Assembly: GCF_003143515.1 (NCBI RefSeq)
Contig: NZ_CP029343.1
Location: 5,518,001-5,582,000, forward strand
DNA: 64,000 bases
Source of the DNA: Massilia oculi
GTDB lineage: Bacteria > Pseudomonadota > Gammaproteobacteria > Burkholderiales > Burkholderiaceae_D
Direction of reading: 5' to 3'
Below are positions 9,386-18,046 of this stretch, in pieces; within the stretch, counting starts at the first letter, position 1; every line of letters starts with the position of its first letter. A model generated the notes under the pieces. That model ran no database searches, was not told where the DNA came from, and was given only the letters and a program-made list of their open reading frames with translations. Both the position numbers and the translations under genes were made by a program.

Positions 9386-11227
9386 TCAAAGAGCACGCAG
9401 GACGCCCATGGCGCCGGTTAGCTTTTCCGATAGCAGCGACGTGTCGCTATGCGTCATGACCAGTTCCTGCGTGGCGCGGGTCATCGCCACATACAGCAGC
9501 CGCGCTTCGTCGCGGTCGTCCTCGCCGTCCCTGGCGGGTGCGCCGATGCCGGGGATGCAGACGAGCGGGAATTCCAGCCCTTTGCTGCTGTGCATGGTGA
9601 TCAGTTTCACGCTTTCGTGCTCGGGGGCGAACGACCCCTTGCGATCCTGCTGCCACTGGAAGGGGATGCCCTTGTGCGCCAGGGCGTCGACGAGCAGCTT
9701 GCCGATGCCGTAGCGGCGGTAGACGACCGCCATGTCGTTCCATGGCGTTCCCAGGCGATTGGCTTCGGCCAGGCGCTCGGCCAGGAACGCCGCTTCGTCC
9801 TTCAGCGTCGGCAAGTTGACGAGCAAGGGCTTCGGGCCGCGGCGCCCGGCGCTCATCGGCAGCACGGTCGGCGCCTGGTCCTCCTCGGCATCGCTTGGCG
9901 CCAGCAGGTTGTCGGCGAAGGCGCGCGCCACCGCAAGAATCTCGGCCGTATTGCGGTAGTTCAGCTTCAGGATGGTGGTGCGGCCTTGCGCCTGGATGCC
10001 GACGCTGGAGAACGAAAACCGGGGTTTCTTGCGGTCGCCGTAGATCGACTGGGCATCGTCGTACAGCACGAGCAGCGAGTTCGAGTCCGGATGGACCATC
10101 TGAACCACAAGCTTGAACCATTCGGGCTTGAAGTCGTGTCCTTCGTCGACCAGCACGGCGTCGTACTGCGCCGGCGGGATCAGTTTCTGGTCGACCGAGC
10201 GGATCACGCGCTCCACGCAGGCTTCGAAGAAGGCGTTGGCATCGCCGTCATTGACCGGCTTGCCCGCGTGATAGGCGTCGAGCTGGCGCACGCACCACGC
10301 ATGGAAGGTGGCCACGTGCACCTTGTCCTGCAAGCCTTTCGCCGCCATGACGCTGGCCAGCTTGGTCGCCAGGGTCTTGTTGTAGCACAGCACCAGGATC
10401 GGTCGGCTGGTGGATTTCGCCAGGTGTTCGGCCCGGTAACCCAGGATCAGCGTCTTGCCCGAGCCGGCGACGCCGTGGATGACGCGGTGCCCTTCGCCCA
10501 GGCTGCGCGCCAGCTGCTCCTGCTGCAGGTCCATCACGCGCATGACGTCCGGCAGCTCGACCGTCAGTTGCCCCGGTTCGTCGAATGCGTCCGGCTGGGG
10601 CGGGATACGCACCTCCGGAAAGATGTGCCAGCGGATGCGGTCGATCTGCGGCAACGTCAGCTTCCTCGTGAACTTAATGGGGAACATCTGCCACAGCCGC
10701 TGCTGGAAGCCCTCCGCGTCCACGGATTCGGTCATCTCGTCCTGGCAGATGACGAGGTGCGGGGGCAGGACACCGTCCAGCTCGGCCTTGTCGAACTGCT
10801 TGCGGGTGATATTGGTCAATACCACGCCATGACCATAAGGGAATGCGGGCTTGCCCTTCAGCGAGCCGCTCGGCCATACCAGTTGCGGGTCGCGTTCGAG
10901 CTTGTTGACGACGGCGTACATGTACTGGCGTGCCTGCTCCAGTGGATTCTGCACGTGCTTGACGCCATCGCCGGCCACGATCGCCACCGTTTGCTTGTCG
11001 ATGCTGCGGATCGTGTCGGGACGCCAGTCCTTGACTTCGAGGACCAGCAGGCCCCGGTTCGGATGAAACACGACGAAATCCGGGTGCTGGGTGCGGTCGC
11101 CGATCGAGACGTCATACCAGCACAGGTAGTCTTCTTCCAGCTTGTCTTCGAGACGGGTCGCCAGGCGCCGTTCACCGGGCGTCATTCGCGAGGCGCAAGC
11201 GCCGATCGAAGGAATCAGCGTTGCCAT
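9386..11227 (-). CDS. NERD-domain superfamily I DNA helicase (UvrD/Rep-like)
   Basis: Protein of 613 aa. Residues about 20-130 form a NERD nuclease-related domain (PDFVVFHPNRGLLVLEVKDW carries the D...ExK core). Residues about 220-610 form a UvrD/Rep-type helicase with Walker A GVAGSGKT, a Walker B variant VLVDEGHDF, motif III-like LYDDAQSIYG, motif IV-like LKLNYRNTAEIL, and C-terminal motifs ITMHSSKGLEFP and LLYVAMTRATQEL. Such fusions are presumed to act on DNA ends or foreign DNA, and some sit in defence islands. Here the only plausible partner is the divergent recombinase downstream. The motifs look intact; the biological role is unknown. Confidence 0.88.
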   Translation of the reverse strand: MATLIPSIGACASRMTPGERRLATRLEDKLEEDYLCWYDVSIGDRTQHPDFVVFHPNRGLLVLEVKDWRPDTIRSIDKQTVAIVAGDGVKHVQNPLEQARQYMYAVVNKLERDPQLVWPSGSLKGKPAFPYGHGVVLTNITRKQFDKAELDGVLPPHLVICQDEMTESVDAEGFQQRLWQMFPIKFTRKLTLPQIDRIRWHIFPEVRIPPQPDAFDEPGQLTVELPDVMRVMDLQQEQLARSLGEGHRVIHGVAGSGKTLILGYRAEHLAKSTSRPILVLCYNKTLATKLASVMAAKGLQDKVHVATFHAWCVRQLDAYHAGKPVNDGDANAFFEACVERVIRSVDQKLIPPAQYDAVLVDEGHDFKPEWFKLVVQMVHPDSNSLLVLYDDAQSIYGDRKKPRFSFSSVGIQAQGRTTILKLNYRNTAEILAVARAFADNLLAPSDAEEDQAPTVLPMSAGRRGPKPLLVNLPTLKDEAAFLAERLAEANRLGTPWNDMAVVYRRYGIGKLLVDALAHKGIPFQWQQDRKGSFAPEHESVKLITMHSSKGLEFPLVCIPGIGAPARDGEDDRDEARLLYVAMTRATQELVMTHSDTSLLSEKLTGAMGVLRAL

Positions 11228-11324
11228 GTGCGCTCCTAGTTATGCTCGCGCATCATTCTACTGGACGCCGGAATGGCGAAAACTCGCGAATTCCCACGTT
11301 GTCGCGCCCCGGCGTCACGCCTGC

Positions 11325-12290
11325 CTATTTCTCCCGGTCCAGCAACCCACGCGCCTGCAACCACTCCTCGGCGCGCCGCGGCCAGGCCGAAGCGGTTCCC
11401 AGATTGGGCCGCATGCCCATTCCATGCTCGCCATGCTCGAACAGGTGCATCTCCGCCGGCACCTTGGCGCGCGTGAGCGCCTGGTAGAACAGGATGCTGT
11501 TCTCGACCGGCACGGCGGCGTCGGCCTGGGTATGGATCAGCAAGGTCGGCGGCGTACGCGCCGTGACCTGGCGCGCCACCGACATCAGCTCCACGTCCGC
11601 CGCGCTGGGCGACGTGCCGAGCAGGGCGTTGCGTGAACCCATGTGGGCCGCCGGCCCGTCGAGCGCGATCACCGGGTACATCAGCACCAGGAAGTCGGGC
11701 CTGGCGCTGACGGCGTCGAGCTGGGCGCCGGTGCGTCCCAGCGGATGGTCGAACAGGGTGCCGGCGCTGGCGGCGAGGTGGCCGCCGGCCGAACTTCCCA
11801 TCACGCCGATGCGTTGTGGACTCAGCTTGTATTGCGCCGCCTGCGAGCGCACCAGGCGCACCGCGCGCAGCACGTCCTGCAGCGGCGCAGGATGGCCGAA
11901 CTCGCGCATCCGGTACTTGAGCACGAAGGCGGTGACGCCGAGGCTCGACAGCCAGCGCGAAAACTGTTCGCCCTCGCGCTCGATGGCCAGGCGCTCGTAG
12001 CCGCCCCCGGGACAGATGATGACGGCGCTGCCGTTGGCGCGGTCGACCGCTGGAGGGTAGATCGTCAGCGTGGGCTCGGAAACCCGGCTGATCCTGCCGT
12101 CGACATAGCGTTCGGCTTCCAGTCCGGCGCGGGCGCCGGGCACCCCTTCGGGCCAGAGCGGGATCGTGGTGGGCGCTGGTGGCCAGCCTTGCGTCGATGC
12201 GGGCGTGGCTGACAGCGCGGCGCCCGATGTGGATGCGGCCAGCATGGCGGCCCCGACTTGTTTCAAGATGCGTCTCCGTGTCGTGTGCAT
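11325..12290 (-). CDS. Exported alpha/beta hydrolase (acetyl-esterase / BD-FAE-like)
   Basis: Protein of 321 aa with a twin-arginine-like signal (TTRRRILKQVGAAMLAAS). The core has an oxyanion motif ICPGGGYERLA, nucleophile elbow GVMGSSAGGHLAAS, an Asp in LLIHTQADAAVP and the catalytic His in FEHGEHGMGM. The sequence resembles exported carbohydrate acetyl- or feruloyl-esterases that deacetylate plant polysaccharides. Substrate cannot be read from sequence. It is read away from the ycaO-type gene and ends about 100 bases after the helicase start, on the same strand. Confidence 0.86.
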   Translation of the reverse strand: MHTTRRRILKQVGAAMLAASTSGAALSATPASTQGWPPAPTTIPLWPEGVPGARAGLEAERYVDGRISRVSEPTLTIYPPAVDRANGSAVIICPGGGYERLAIEREGEQFSRWLSSLGVTAFVLKYRMREFGHPAPLQDVLRAVRLVRSQAAQYKLSPQRIGVMGSSAGGHLAASAGTLFDHPLGRTGAQLDAVSARPDFLVLMYPVIALDGPAAHMGSRNALLGTSPSAADVELMSVARQVTARTPPTLLIHTQADAAVPVENSILFYQALTRAKVPAEMHLFEHGEHGMGMRPNLGTASAWPRRAEEWLQARGLLDREK

Positions 12291-12387
12291 GGTGTTCCTT
12301 CGTTATTATTATCCTTATGGTAACCCAGCGACGGCTGAGCAAGCACGGCAACGAGCCATCCGGCAGGGAGGCGATGGCGCACCCGCG

Positions 12388-12506
12388 TGTTAAAATACGC
12401 GCGCTATCTTGGCAGTAGCGGATCGAGCGAAGCGCGACTCTCCACGAGAAATTCCGTACTGTACAGTGACCCCATGAGCCCTGTCCCGACAGGGCTTTGT
12501 ATTTTT
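12388..12506 (+). ncRNA. Candidate short transcript or attenuator leader ahead of the OsmC-YcaO gene
   Basis: An AT-rich -10-like hexamer (TTAAAAT around 12390-12396) is followed by about 80 non-coding bases, a 10-bp palindrome ACTGTACAGT (12458-12467) and a strong intrinsic-terminator hairpin (12477-12496) with a T-rich tail, all before the ATG at 12529. This arrangement would make a transcript of roughly 90-100 nt. It could instead be a transcription-attenuation leader for the gene. No known RNA family is recognised. Confidence 0.35.
12477..12506 (+). terminator. Intrinsic terminator hairpin upstream of the OsmC-YcaO gene
   Basis: Perfect 8-bp stem AGCCCTGT / ACAGGGCT with loop CCCG, followed by TTGTATTTTTT. 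It lies only about 23 bases before the start codon of the next gene on the same strand, so it ends an upstream short transcript or acts as an attenuator. Confidence 0.7.
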
Positions 12507-12528
12507 TCCCACCGTATCTGGATTTTTC

Positions 12529-14727
12529 ATGGAAATTAAAGTCAACTTCCTCGACAAGCTTCGCCTGGAAGCCAAGTTCGACGATTTCACCGTCATCGCC
12601 GACCAGCCCATCCGCTATAAAGGCGATGGCTCGGCGCCAGGCCCGTTCGATTACTTCCTGGCCTCGTCCGCCCTGTGCGCGGCGTATTTCGTGAAGTTGT
12701 ACTGCAATACCCGGAATATCCCGACCGAGAATATCCGCCTGTCGCAAAACAATATCGTCGACCCGGAAAACCGCTACCAGCAAATTTTCAAGATTCAGGT
12801 CGAGCTGCCGGCGGACATTTCCGAAAAAGACCGCCAGGGCATCCTGCGCTCGATCGAGCGCTGCACGGTCAAGAAGGTCGTCCAGGCCGGCCCCGAATTC
12901 GTGATCGAGGAAGTGGCCAACCTGGACGCCGATGCCCAGGCCTTGCTGACCCTGCAGCCCGATTCGGCATCGCGCACCTATATCCCGGGCAAGGACCTGC
13001 CGCTGGAGCAGACCATCGCCAATATGTCGGGGATGCTGGCCAGCTGGGGCATCAAGATCGAGATCGCGTCGTGGCGCAATATCGTCCCCAATGTCTGGTC
13101 GCTGCATATCCGCGATGCGCATTCGCCGATGTGCTTCACCAACGGCAAAGGCTCGACCAAGGAAAGCGCTTTGGCCTCGGCGCTGGGCGAATACATCGAA
13201 CGCCTGAACAACAATCACTTCTACGCCGGGGTGTTCTGGGGCGAGGACATCGCCAACGCCGACTTCGTGCATTATCCGAACGAGCGCTGGTTCAAGCCCG
13301 GCCCGGACGATGCGCTGCCGGACGGCATCCTCGACGAGTACAGCCTGTCGTTCTACGATCCCGATGGCGAATTGCGCGGCTCGCACCTGATCGACACCAA
13401 TTCGGGCAATGTGGAACGCGGCATCGTGGCGCTGCCCTTCGTGCGTCAGTCGGACGGCGAGGTCGTGTACTTCCCGTCCAACCTGGTCGAAAACCTGTAT
13501 GCCAGTAACGGCATGAGCGCCGGTAACACGCTGGCCGAAGCGCAGGTGCAGTGCCTGTCCGAGATCTTCGAGCGCGCCGTCAAGCGCGAGATCCTGGAAG
13601 GCGAGATGGCCTTGCCCGACGTGCCGCAAGAAGTGCTGGCGAAATACCCGGGTATCGTGGCCGGGATCAAGGGCCTGGAAGAGCAGGGCTTCCCGGTGCT
13701 GGTCAAGGATGCCTCGCTGGGCGGCCAATACCCGGTGATGTGCGTGACCCTGATGAACCCACGCACCGGCGGCGTGTTCGCGTCCTTCGGCGCCCACCCG
13801 AGCTTCGAGGTGGCGCTGGAGCGCAGCCTGACCGAACTGCTGCAGGGCCGCAGCTTCGAAGGCCTCAACGACCTGCCGCGGCCGACCTTCGCCAGCGAAG
13901 CGGTGACCGAGCCGTACAACTTCGTCGAGCACTTCATCGATTCGAGCGGCGTCGTATCGTGGCGCTTCTTCAGCGCCAAATCGGACGTCGATTTCGTCGA
14001 ATGGGACTTCACGGCGCAGGGCGCCAATGCCAATGCCGAAGAAGCCGCGACCCTGCTGTCCATCCTCGAAGACATGGGCAAGGAAGTCTACACCGCCGTG
14101 TACGACCAGCTGGGCGCGGTGGCCTGCCGCATCCTGGTGCCCGATTATTCCGAGGTGTATCCGGTCGAAGACCTGATCTGGGATAACACGAATAAATCGC
14201 TGCTGTTCCGTTCGGACATCCTCAATCTGCACCGCCTGGACGAGGACAGCCTGGAAGCGCTGCTGGAACGCCTGGAAAACAATGAGCTGGACGAGTATTC
14301 CGACATCGCCAGCCTGATCGGCATCGAGTTCGACGAGAACACCGACTGGGGCCAGCTGACGGTGCTCGAGCTGCGCCTGCTGATCAACCTCGCGCTCAAG
14401 CGCTACGAGGATGCGCACGAACTGGTCGGCGCCTTCCTGCAGTACAACGACAACACCGTCGAGCGCGGCCTGTTCTACCAGGCCATGAACGTGGTGCTCG
14501 AGGTGGTGCTGGACGACGAGATGGAACTGGACGACTATGTCGTCAACTTCCGCCGCATGTTCGGCGACGCGCGGATGGACGCAGTGCTGGGCTCGGTCGA
14601 CGGCAGCGTGCGCTTCTACGGCCTGACGCCGACCAGCATGCAGCTGGAAGGCCTGGACCGTCACCACCGCCTGATCGACAGCTACCGCAAGCTGCACGCG
14701 GCGCGCGCCAAGGCGGCCGCGAAGTAA
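12529..14727 (+). CDS. ycaO: OsmC domain / YcaO domain fusion protein
   Basis: Cytoplasmic protein of 732 aa. Residues 1-140 are an OsmC-like domain (FKIQVELPADISEKDRQGIL), whose Cys pair resembles peroxidase-type OsmC folds. Residues about 165-560 are a YcaO ATP-dependent cyclodehydratase-like domain with NGKGSTKESALASALGEYIERL (ATP-binding Glu-rich helix), SEIFERAVKREIL and FEVALERSLTELLQGR. The C-terminal 170 residues are acidic and helical, TPR-like. This architecture is the E. coli YcaO type, linked to RimO-dependent methylthiolation of ribosomal protein S12 rather than to peptide natural products; no precursor-peptide gene is next to it. Flanked by two very similar hairpins. Confidence 0.9.
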   Translation: MEIKVNFLDKLRLEAKFDDFTVIADQPIRYKGDGSAPGPFDYFLASSALCAAYFVKLYCNTRNIPTENIRLSQNNIVDPENRYQQIFKIQVELPADISEKDRQGILRSIERCTVKKVVQAGPEFVIEEVANLDADAQALLTLQPDSASRTYIPGKDLPLEQTIANMSGMLASWGIKIEIASWRNIVPNVWSLHIRDAHSPMCFTNGKGSTKESALASALGEYIERLNNNHFYAGVFWGEDIANADFVHYPNERWFKPGPDDALPDGILDEYSLSFYDPDGELRGSHLIDTNSGNVERGIVALPFVRQSDGEVVYFPSNLVENLYASNGMSAGNTLAEAQVQCLSEIFERAVKREILEGEMALPDVPQEVLAKYPGIVAGIKGLEEQGFPVLVKDASLGGQYPVMCVTLMNPRTGGVFASFGAHPSFEVALERSLTELLQGRSFEGLNDLPRPTFASEAVTEPYNFVEHFIDSSGVVSWRFFSAKSDVDFVEWDFTAQGANANAEEAATLLSILEDMGKEVYTAVYDQLGAVACRILVPDYSEVYPVEDLIWDNTNKSLLFRSDILNLHRLDEDSLEALLERLENNELDEYSDIASLIGIEFDENTDWGQLTVLELRLLINLALKRYEDAHELVGAFLQYNDNTVERGLFYQAMNVVLEVVLDDEMELDDYVVNFRRMFGDARMDAVLGSVDGSVRFYGLTPTSMQLEGLDRHHRLIDSYRKLHAARAKAAAK

Positions 14728-14741
14728 GGCAAGCATGATCC

Positions 14742-14768
14742 AGCCCCTGTCCGCAGGGGCTTTTTTTT
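14742..14768 (+). terminator. Intrinsic terminator of the OsmC-YcaO gene
   Basis: Stem AGCCCCTG / CAGGGGCT with loop TCCG, followed by an unbroken run of eight T. It begins 15 bases after the stop codon and closely resembles the hairpin upstream of the same gene. Confidence 0.85.
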
Positions 14769-14831
14769 GCCACCGGCCCCTTGCCTCGGTAGAATCGCCG
14801 TGTTCGCTTGCACGCTCCGGGGAGGCGCCAG

Positions 14832-16466
14832 ATGCGCGACGCAATCATCATCGGCGCCGGCCATAACGGCCTGGTCTGCGCCTGGTACCTGGCCCGCGCC
14901 GGCCTGAAGGTGACGCTGCTCGAACGGCGCGACGTCGTCGGCGGCGCCGCGGTCACCGAGCAATTCCATCCGGGCTTTCGCAACTCGGTGGCCGCCTACA
15001 CCGTCTCGCTGCTCAATCCCAAGGTGATCCACGACATGGCGCTGGCCCGGCATGGCTTGCGCATCGTCGAACGCCCGCTCTCCAACTTCCTCCCGCTTGA
15101 CGATGGTCGCTACCTGAAGGTCGGCGCGGGAAGAACCGCGCTTGAAGTGGCGAAGTTCTCGCCGCGCGACGCCGCGCGCCTGGGCGACTACCACCGCCAG
15201 TTGGACGACGCGGCCGACCTGCTGCGCGCGCTGGTGCTGCAGACGCCGCCGAACCGCGTCCAGGGCGGCTGGCTGGCCGCGCTGCCCGAGCTGCTCAAGG
15301 CCGGCCGCCTCGTCAACCGGATGCGCAAGCTGTCGCTGGCCAGCCAGCGGGAACTGCTGGACCTGTTGACCAAATCGGCGGGCGACTATCTGGACGGCTG
15401 GTTCGAGAGCGATCCGATCAAGGCGGCCCATGGTTTCGACAGCGTGGTGGGCAACTACGCCAGTCCCTATACGCCGGGATCGGCCTACGTGCTGCTGCAC
15501 CACGCGTTCGGCGAGGTCAATGGGAAGAAGGGCGCGTGGGGCCACGCGATCGGCGGCATGGGGGCCATCACCCAGGCGATGGCGAAGGCGGTGCAGGCCC
15601 TGGGCGTCGAGATCCGCACCGGATGCGCGGTGGCCGAGGTCGTGCTGCACAAGGGTCGCGCCACCGGCGTCGTCACGGGCGACGGCGCGCGGTTCGATGC
15701 GCGCGCCGTCGTATCGAACCTCAATCCGCGCCTGTTGTACACCCGGCTGGTCGACCCCGTGGCGCTGCCGGCAGACTTCCTTCGCCGCATGGAGGCATGG
15801 CGCTGCGGATCCGGCACCTTCCGCATGAACGTCGCGCTGTCAGAACTGCCGGACTTCAGCTGCCTGCCGGGCAAGGCGATGGCCGAACACCATGGCAGCG
15901 GCATCATCATCGCACCCAGCCTGCATTACATGGAGCGCGCCTACCACGACGCGCGCGCGTCGGGCTGGTCGCGAGCGCCGATCGTCGAACTCCTGATCCC
16001 CTCGACGCTCGACCCGACCCTGGCCCCGGCGGGGCAGCATGTGGCGAGCCTCTTCTGCCAGCACGTCGCGCCGAAACTCCCCGATGGCGCGAGCTGGGAC
16101 GAGCACCGCGAGCGGGTGGCCGACCTCATGATCGACACCGTCGACCGTCATGCGCCGAATTTCAGGCGTGCGGTGCTGGGTCGCCAGATCATGAGCCCAC
16201 TCGACCTGGAACGCACGTTCGGCCTGGTCGGCGGCGACATCTTCCACGGCGCGCTGGGCCTCGACCAGCTGTTCTCGGCGCGCCCGATGCTGGGCCACGC
16301 CGACTACCGAGGACCGGTGGCGGGCCTTTACACCTGTGGCGCGGGCGCTCATCCCGGTGGCGGCGTGACCGGCGCGCCGGGGCACAATGCCGCGCGCGAG
16401 ATACTGCGCGACTTCAGGCAGGGGCGCGGCACATCGCGCGCCATTGCGCCAGCGCCGCCGGCATAG
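14832..16466 (+). CDS. FAD-dependent oxidoreductase, phytoene-desaturase (CrtI/PYROXD2-like) family
   Basis: Protein of 544 aa. The start at 14832 is chosen because GGGGAGG lies just upstream. The N-terminus has the dinucleotide-binding motif IIIGAGHNGLVCAWYLARAG and the C-terminus the family motif LYTCGAGAHPGGGVTGAPGHNAA, typical of CrtI-like flavoenzymes. No other carotenoid genes are in the window, so a carotenoid role is not supported; the closest family type is the broad NAD(P)/FAD-dependent oxidoreductase of unknown substrate. No signal peptide. Confidence 0.88.
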   Translation: MRDAIIIGAGHNGLVCAWYLARAGLKVTLLERRDVVGGAAVTEQFHPGFRNSVAAYTVSLLNPKVIHDMALARHGLRIVERPLSNFLPLDDGRYLKVGAGRTALEVAKFSPRDAARLGDYHRQLDDAADLLRALVLQTPPNRVQGGWLAALPELLKAGRLVNRMRKLSLASQRELLDLLTKSAGDYLDGWFESDPIKAAHGFDSVVGNYASPYTPGSAYVLLHHAFGEVNGKKGAWGHAIGGMGAITQAMAKAVQALGVEIRTGCAVAEVVLHKGRATGVVTGDGARFDARAVVSNLNPRLLYTRLVDPVALPADFLRRMEAWRCGSGTFRMNVALSELPDFSCLPGKAMAEHHGSGIIIAPSLHYMERAYHDARASGWSRAPIVELLIPSTLDPTLAPAGQHVASLFCQHVAPKLPDGASWDEHRERVADLMIDTVDRHAPNFRRAVLGRQIMSPLDLERTFGLVGGDIFHGALGLDQLFSARPMLGHADYRGPVAGLYTCGAGAHPGGGVTGAPGHNAAREILRDFRQGRGTSRAIAPAPPA

Positions 16467-16482
16467 TCCGGCATCGTCTCGT

Positions 16483-16920
16483 CTAGCGCACGTCCAGCAG
16501 TTCGACGTCGAAGATCAGGCTCGCATTCGGTGGGATCGGACCGGCGCCGCCGGCGCCATAGCCCATCTCGGGCGGCAGGATCAGGGTGCGCTTGCCGCCG
16601 ACCTTCATGCCTTGCACGCCTTCGTCCCAGCCGCGGATGACCTGGCCGGCGCCCAGCTGGAAGCTGAACGGCGCGCGGCCGGCCGAGGAGTCGAACTGCG
16701 TGCCGCGCAGCGTTTCCTTGCCCGGCTCGTACAGCCAGCCGGTGTAGTTGACGACGGCAGTGGCGCCGGCCACGGCTTCCTTGCCGGTTCCAGGGATGGT
16801 GTCGATTTTCTGGAAGGCGACCGCGGACGCGGCCGACTGCGGCGCCGGGGCGCGGTCGCAGCCGGCCAGCGCCAGGGTCAGGCCCAGGCCGAGGACGCAG
16901 GAGGACAGCAAGTGTTTCAT
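16483..16920 (-). CDS. FKBP-type peptidyl-prolyl cis-trans isomerase lipoprotein
   Basis: Protein of 145 aa. The N-terminus MKHLLSSCVLGLGLTLALAGC is a lipoprotein signal with lipobox LAGC, so it should be anchored facing the periplasm. The rest is one FKBP domain: VNYTGWLYE, GTQFDSS, PFSFQLGAGQVIRGWDEG, GGKRTLILPPEMGYG and PPNASLIFDVELLDV carry the usual FK506-pocket aromatic and Asp positions. It probably assists folding of exported proteins. It ends 16 bases from the convergent oxidoreductase gene. Confidence 0.92.
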   Translation of the reverse strand: MKHLLSSCVLGLGLTLALAGCDRAPAPQSAASAVAFQKIDTIPGTGKEAVAGATAVVNYTGWLYEPGKETLRGTQFDSSAGRAPFSFQLGAGQVIRGWDEGVQGMKVGGKRTLILPPEMGYGAGGAGPIPPNASLIFDVELLDVR

Positions 16921-17317
16921 GGGCTTCTTTCTCTGGTAGTGGTTGCCGGAATGGCATGCCCGGCAGCATACATGGCGCCGCGCGCGCTGCCAACACCGGC
17001 GCATCCGCGGTCATGCGTTGTTGCTGCGTTTCAGTCAATACCGTGAGCCCAGCGGCTGGCCTGCCGGCCGGCTGCGGCTGCGGCCGCAGCTGCGGCGATG
17101 GCCGCGCCGTGACGGGCCAGCGGATCTGCTCCTTGTCTAAGCGCGCCGCACCGCCCCGATGTCGCGCATCCTGGATGATCTGGCGGAATATGGCGGGTTC
17201 CCCGTGGTGGGAAAGCCCACAGTGTCCATGTGGATGCGACGGATCGCGTCACGCGGGGGGATCGCTCACGCGGAGGCGGCCTGCAGCGGTGCGCCGCCGG
17301 TCGTCACGCAGAGCGGG
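16921..17317. other. Intergenic stretch without a recognisable gene
   Basis: 397 bases between the FKBP start and the GntR stop, both on the minus strand. It must hold the FKBP promoter. A 14-bp palindrome GCTGCGGCCGCAGC lies near 17080-17095. No coding frame has credible homology or a ribosome-binding site. Confidence 0.5.
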
Positions 17318-18046
17318 TCAGGACACCTTGCGCGGGGGCGCGGCGTCGGTCACCATCTCCATCACCGAACTACGCTTGTCCAGCAAGTGCTGCGACAGGA
17401 TCGCCGCCAGGCGCTTGCCGTCGCGGGCCTCGAGCGCCTCCATCATCTGGCGGTGTTCTTCGATGGCCTGGTCCCACTTTTCGGGCACGATATTGGACTT
17501 GAGCCGCAAGGACTGCAGCCGCCGGTTCATGTTCAGGTAAGTATGGTGGAGGACCGAGTTGCGCGCGGCCTCGAAGATCTTGTTGTGGATCGCCTGGTTG
17601 CGGCTGTAGTAGCCGGGCAGGTCGCCCTGCTCGCGGCAGGTCAGCATCGCATCGTGCAGCGCCCGGATCTCGGCGACTTCCTCCGGCGTGATCCGCGCGC
17701 ACGCGTGTTCGCCCGCGAGGGCTTCGAGGCCGCTGACGAATTCGAAGGTTTCCCAGACTTCTTGCTGCGACATCTTGTAAACCGAGGCGCCGCGATTCGG
17801 GGAGATCTCGATCAGGCCCTCGGCAGCGAGCGCTTTCAACGCTTCGCGCAATGGCGTGCGCGAAATGCCCATGGTTTCGCACAGTTCGCGCTCGTTGAGT
17901 TTCATTCCGGGAGGGAACACGGACTCGACGATCATCCGGCGCAGGTGGGAAACCACCGTGTCGTGCAGGTGCTGCCGGGCCAGCTTTGGAAGAGCGGGCG
18001 CTGCTACGCCGCGATCCGAAGCTGGATCTACTTTCGAGTCATGCAT
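17318..18046 (-). CDS. GntR-family transcriptional regulator (FadR/FCD subfamily)
   Basis: Protein of 242 aa. The N-terminal winged helix (about residues 25-95) includes LRRMIVESVFPPGMKLNERELCETMGISRTPLREALKALAAEGLIEI in conserved pieces. The C-terminal FCD ligand domain carries the metal-binding pattern with His residues in AIHNKIFEAA, EEHRQMMEALEARDGKR and LSQHLLDKRSS. FCD regulators usually respond to organic or sugar acids. It is divergent from the FAD/cytochrome dehydrogenase operon starting at 18682, which makes that operon the likely target. Confidence 0.9.
   Translation of the reverse strand: MHDSKVDPASDRGVAAPALPKLARQHLHDTVVSHLRRMIVESVFPPGMKLNERELCETMGISRTPLREALKALAAEGLIEISPNRGASVYKMSQQEVWETFEFVSGLEALAGEHACARITPEEVAEIRALHDAMLTCREQGDLPGYYSRNQAIHNKIFEAARNSVLHHTYLNMNRRLQSLRLKSNIVPEKWDQAIEEHRQMMEALEARDGKRLAAILSQHLLDKRSSVMEMVTDAAPPRKVS

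Noticed and set aside
8153..11227. Prophage or integrative element
   Set aside because: An integrase-like gene alone; no other phage genes, no tRNA target and no direct repeats found. Catalytic residues are altered.
12458..12467. ACTGTACAGT as a LexA (SOS) site
   Set aside because: The CTGT and ACAG halves abut or overlap; a LexA site needs an eight-base spacer.
12529..14727. Thiazole/oxazole peptide (RiPP) cluster
   Set aside because: The YcaO is the OsmC-fused stand-alone type and there is no precursor, dehydrogenase or transporter gene adjacent.
11236..14844. Minus-strand frame of about 1200 codons across the OsmC-YcaO gene
   Set aside because: It spans several well-supported genes in the other strand, its translation is His/Val/Gln-rich without motifs, and it lacks a ribosome-binding site.
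14832..16466. Carotenoid biosynthesis cluster
   Set aside because: Only a CrtI-like protein; no phytoene synthase or cyclase nearby and the family is broad.
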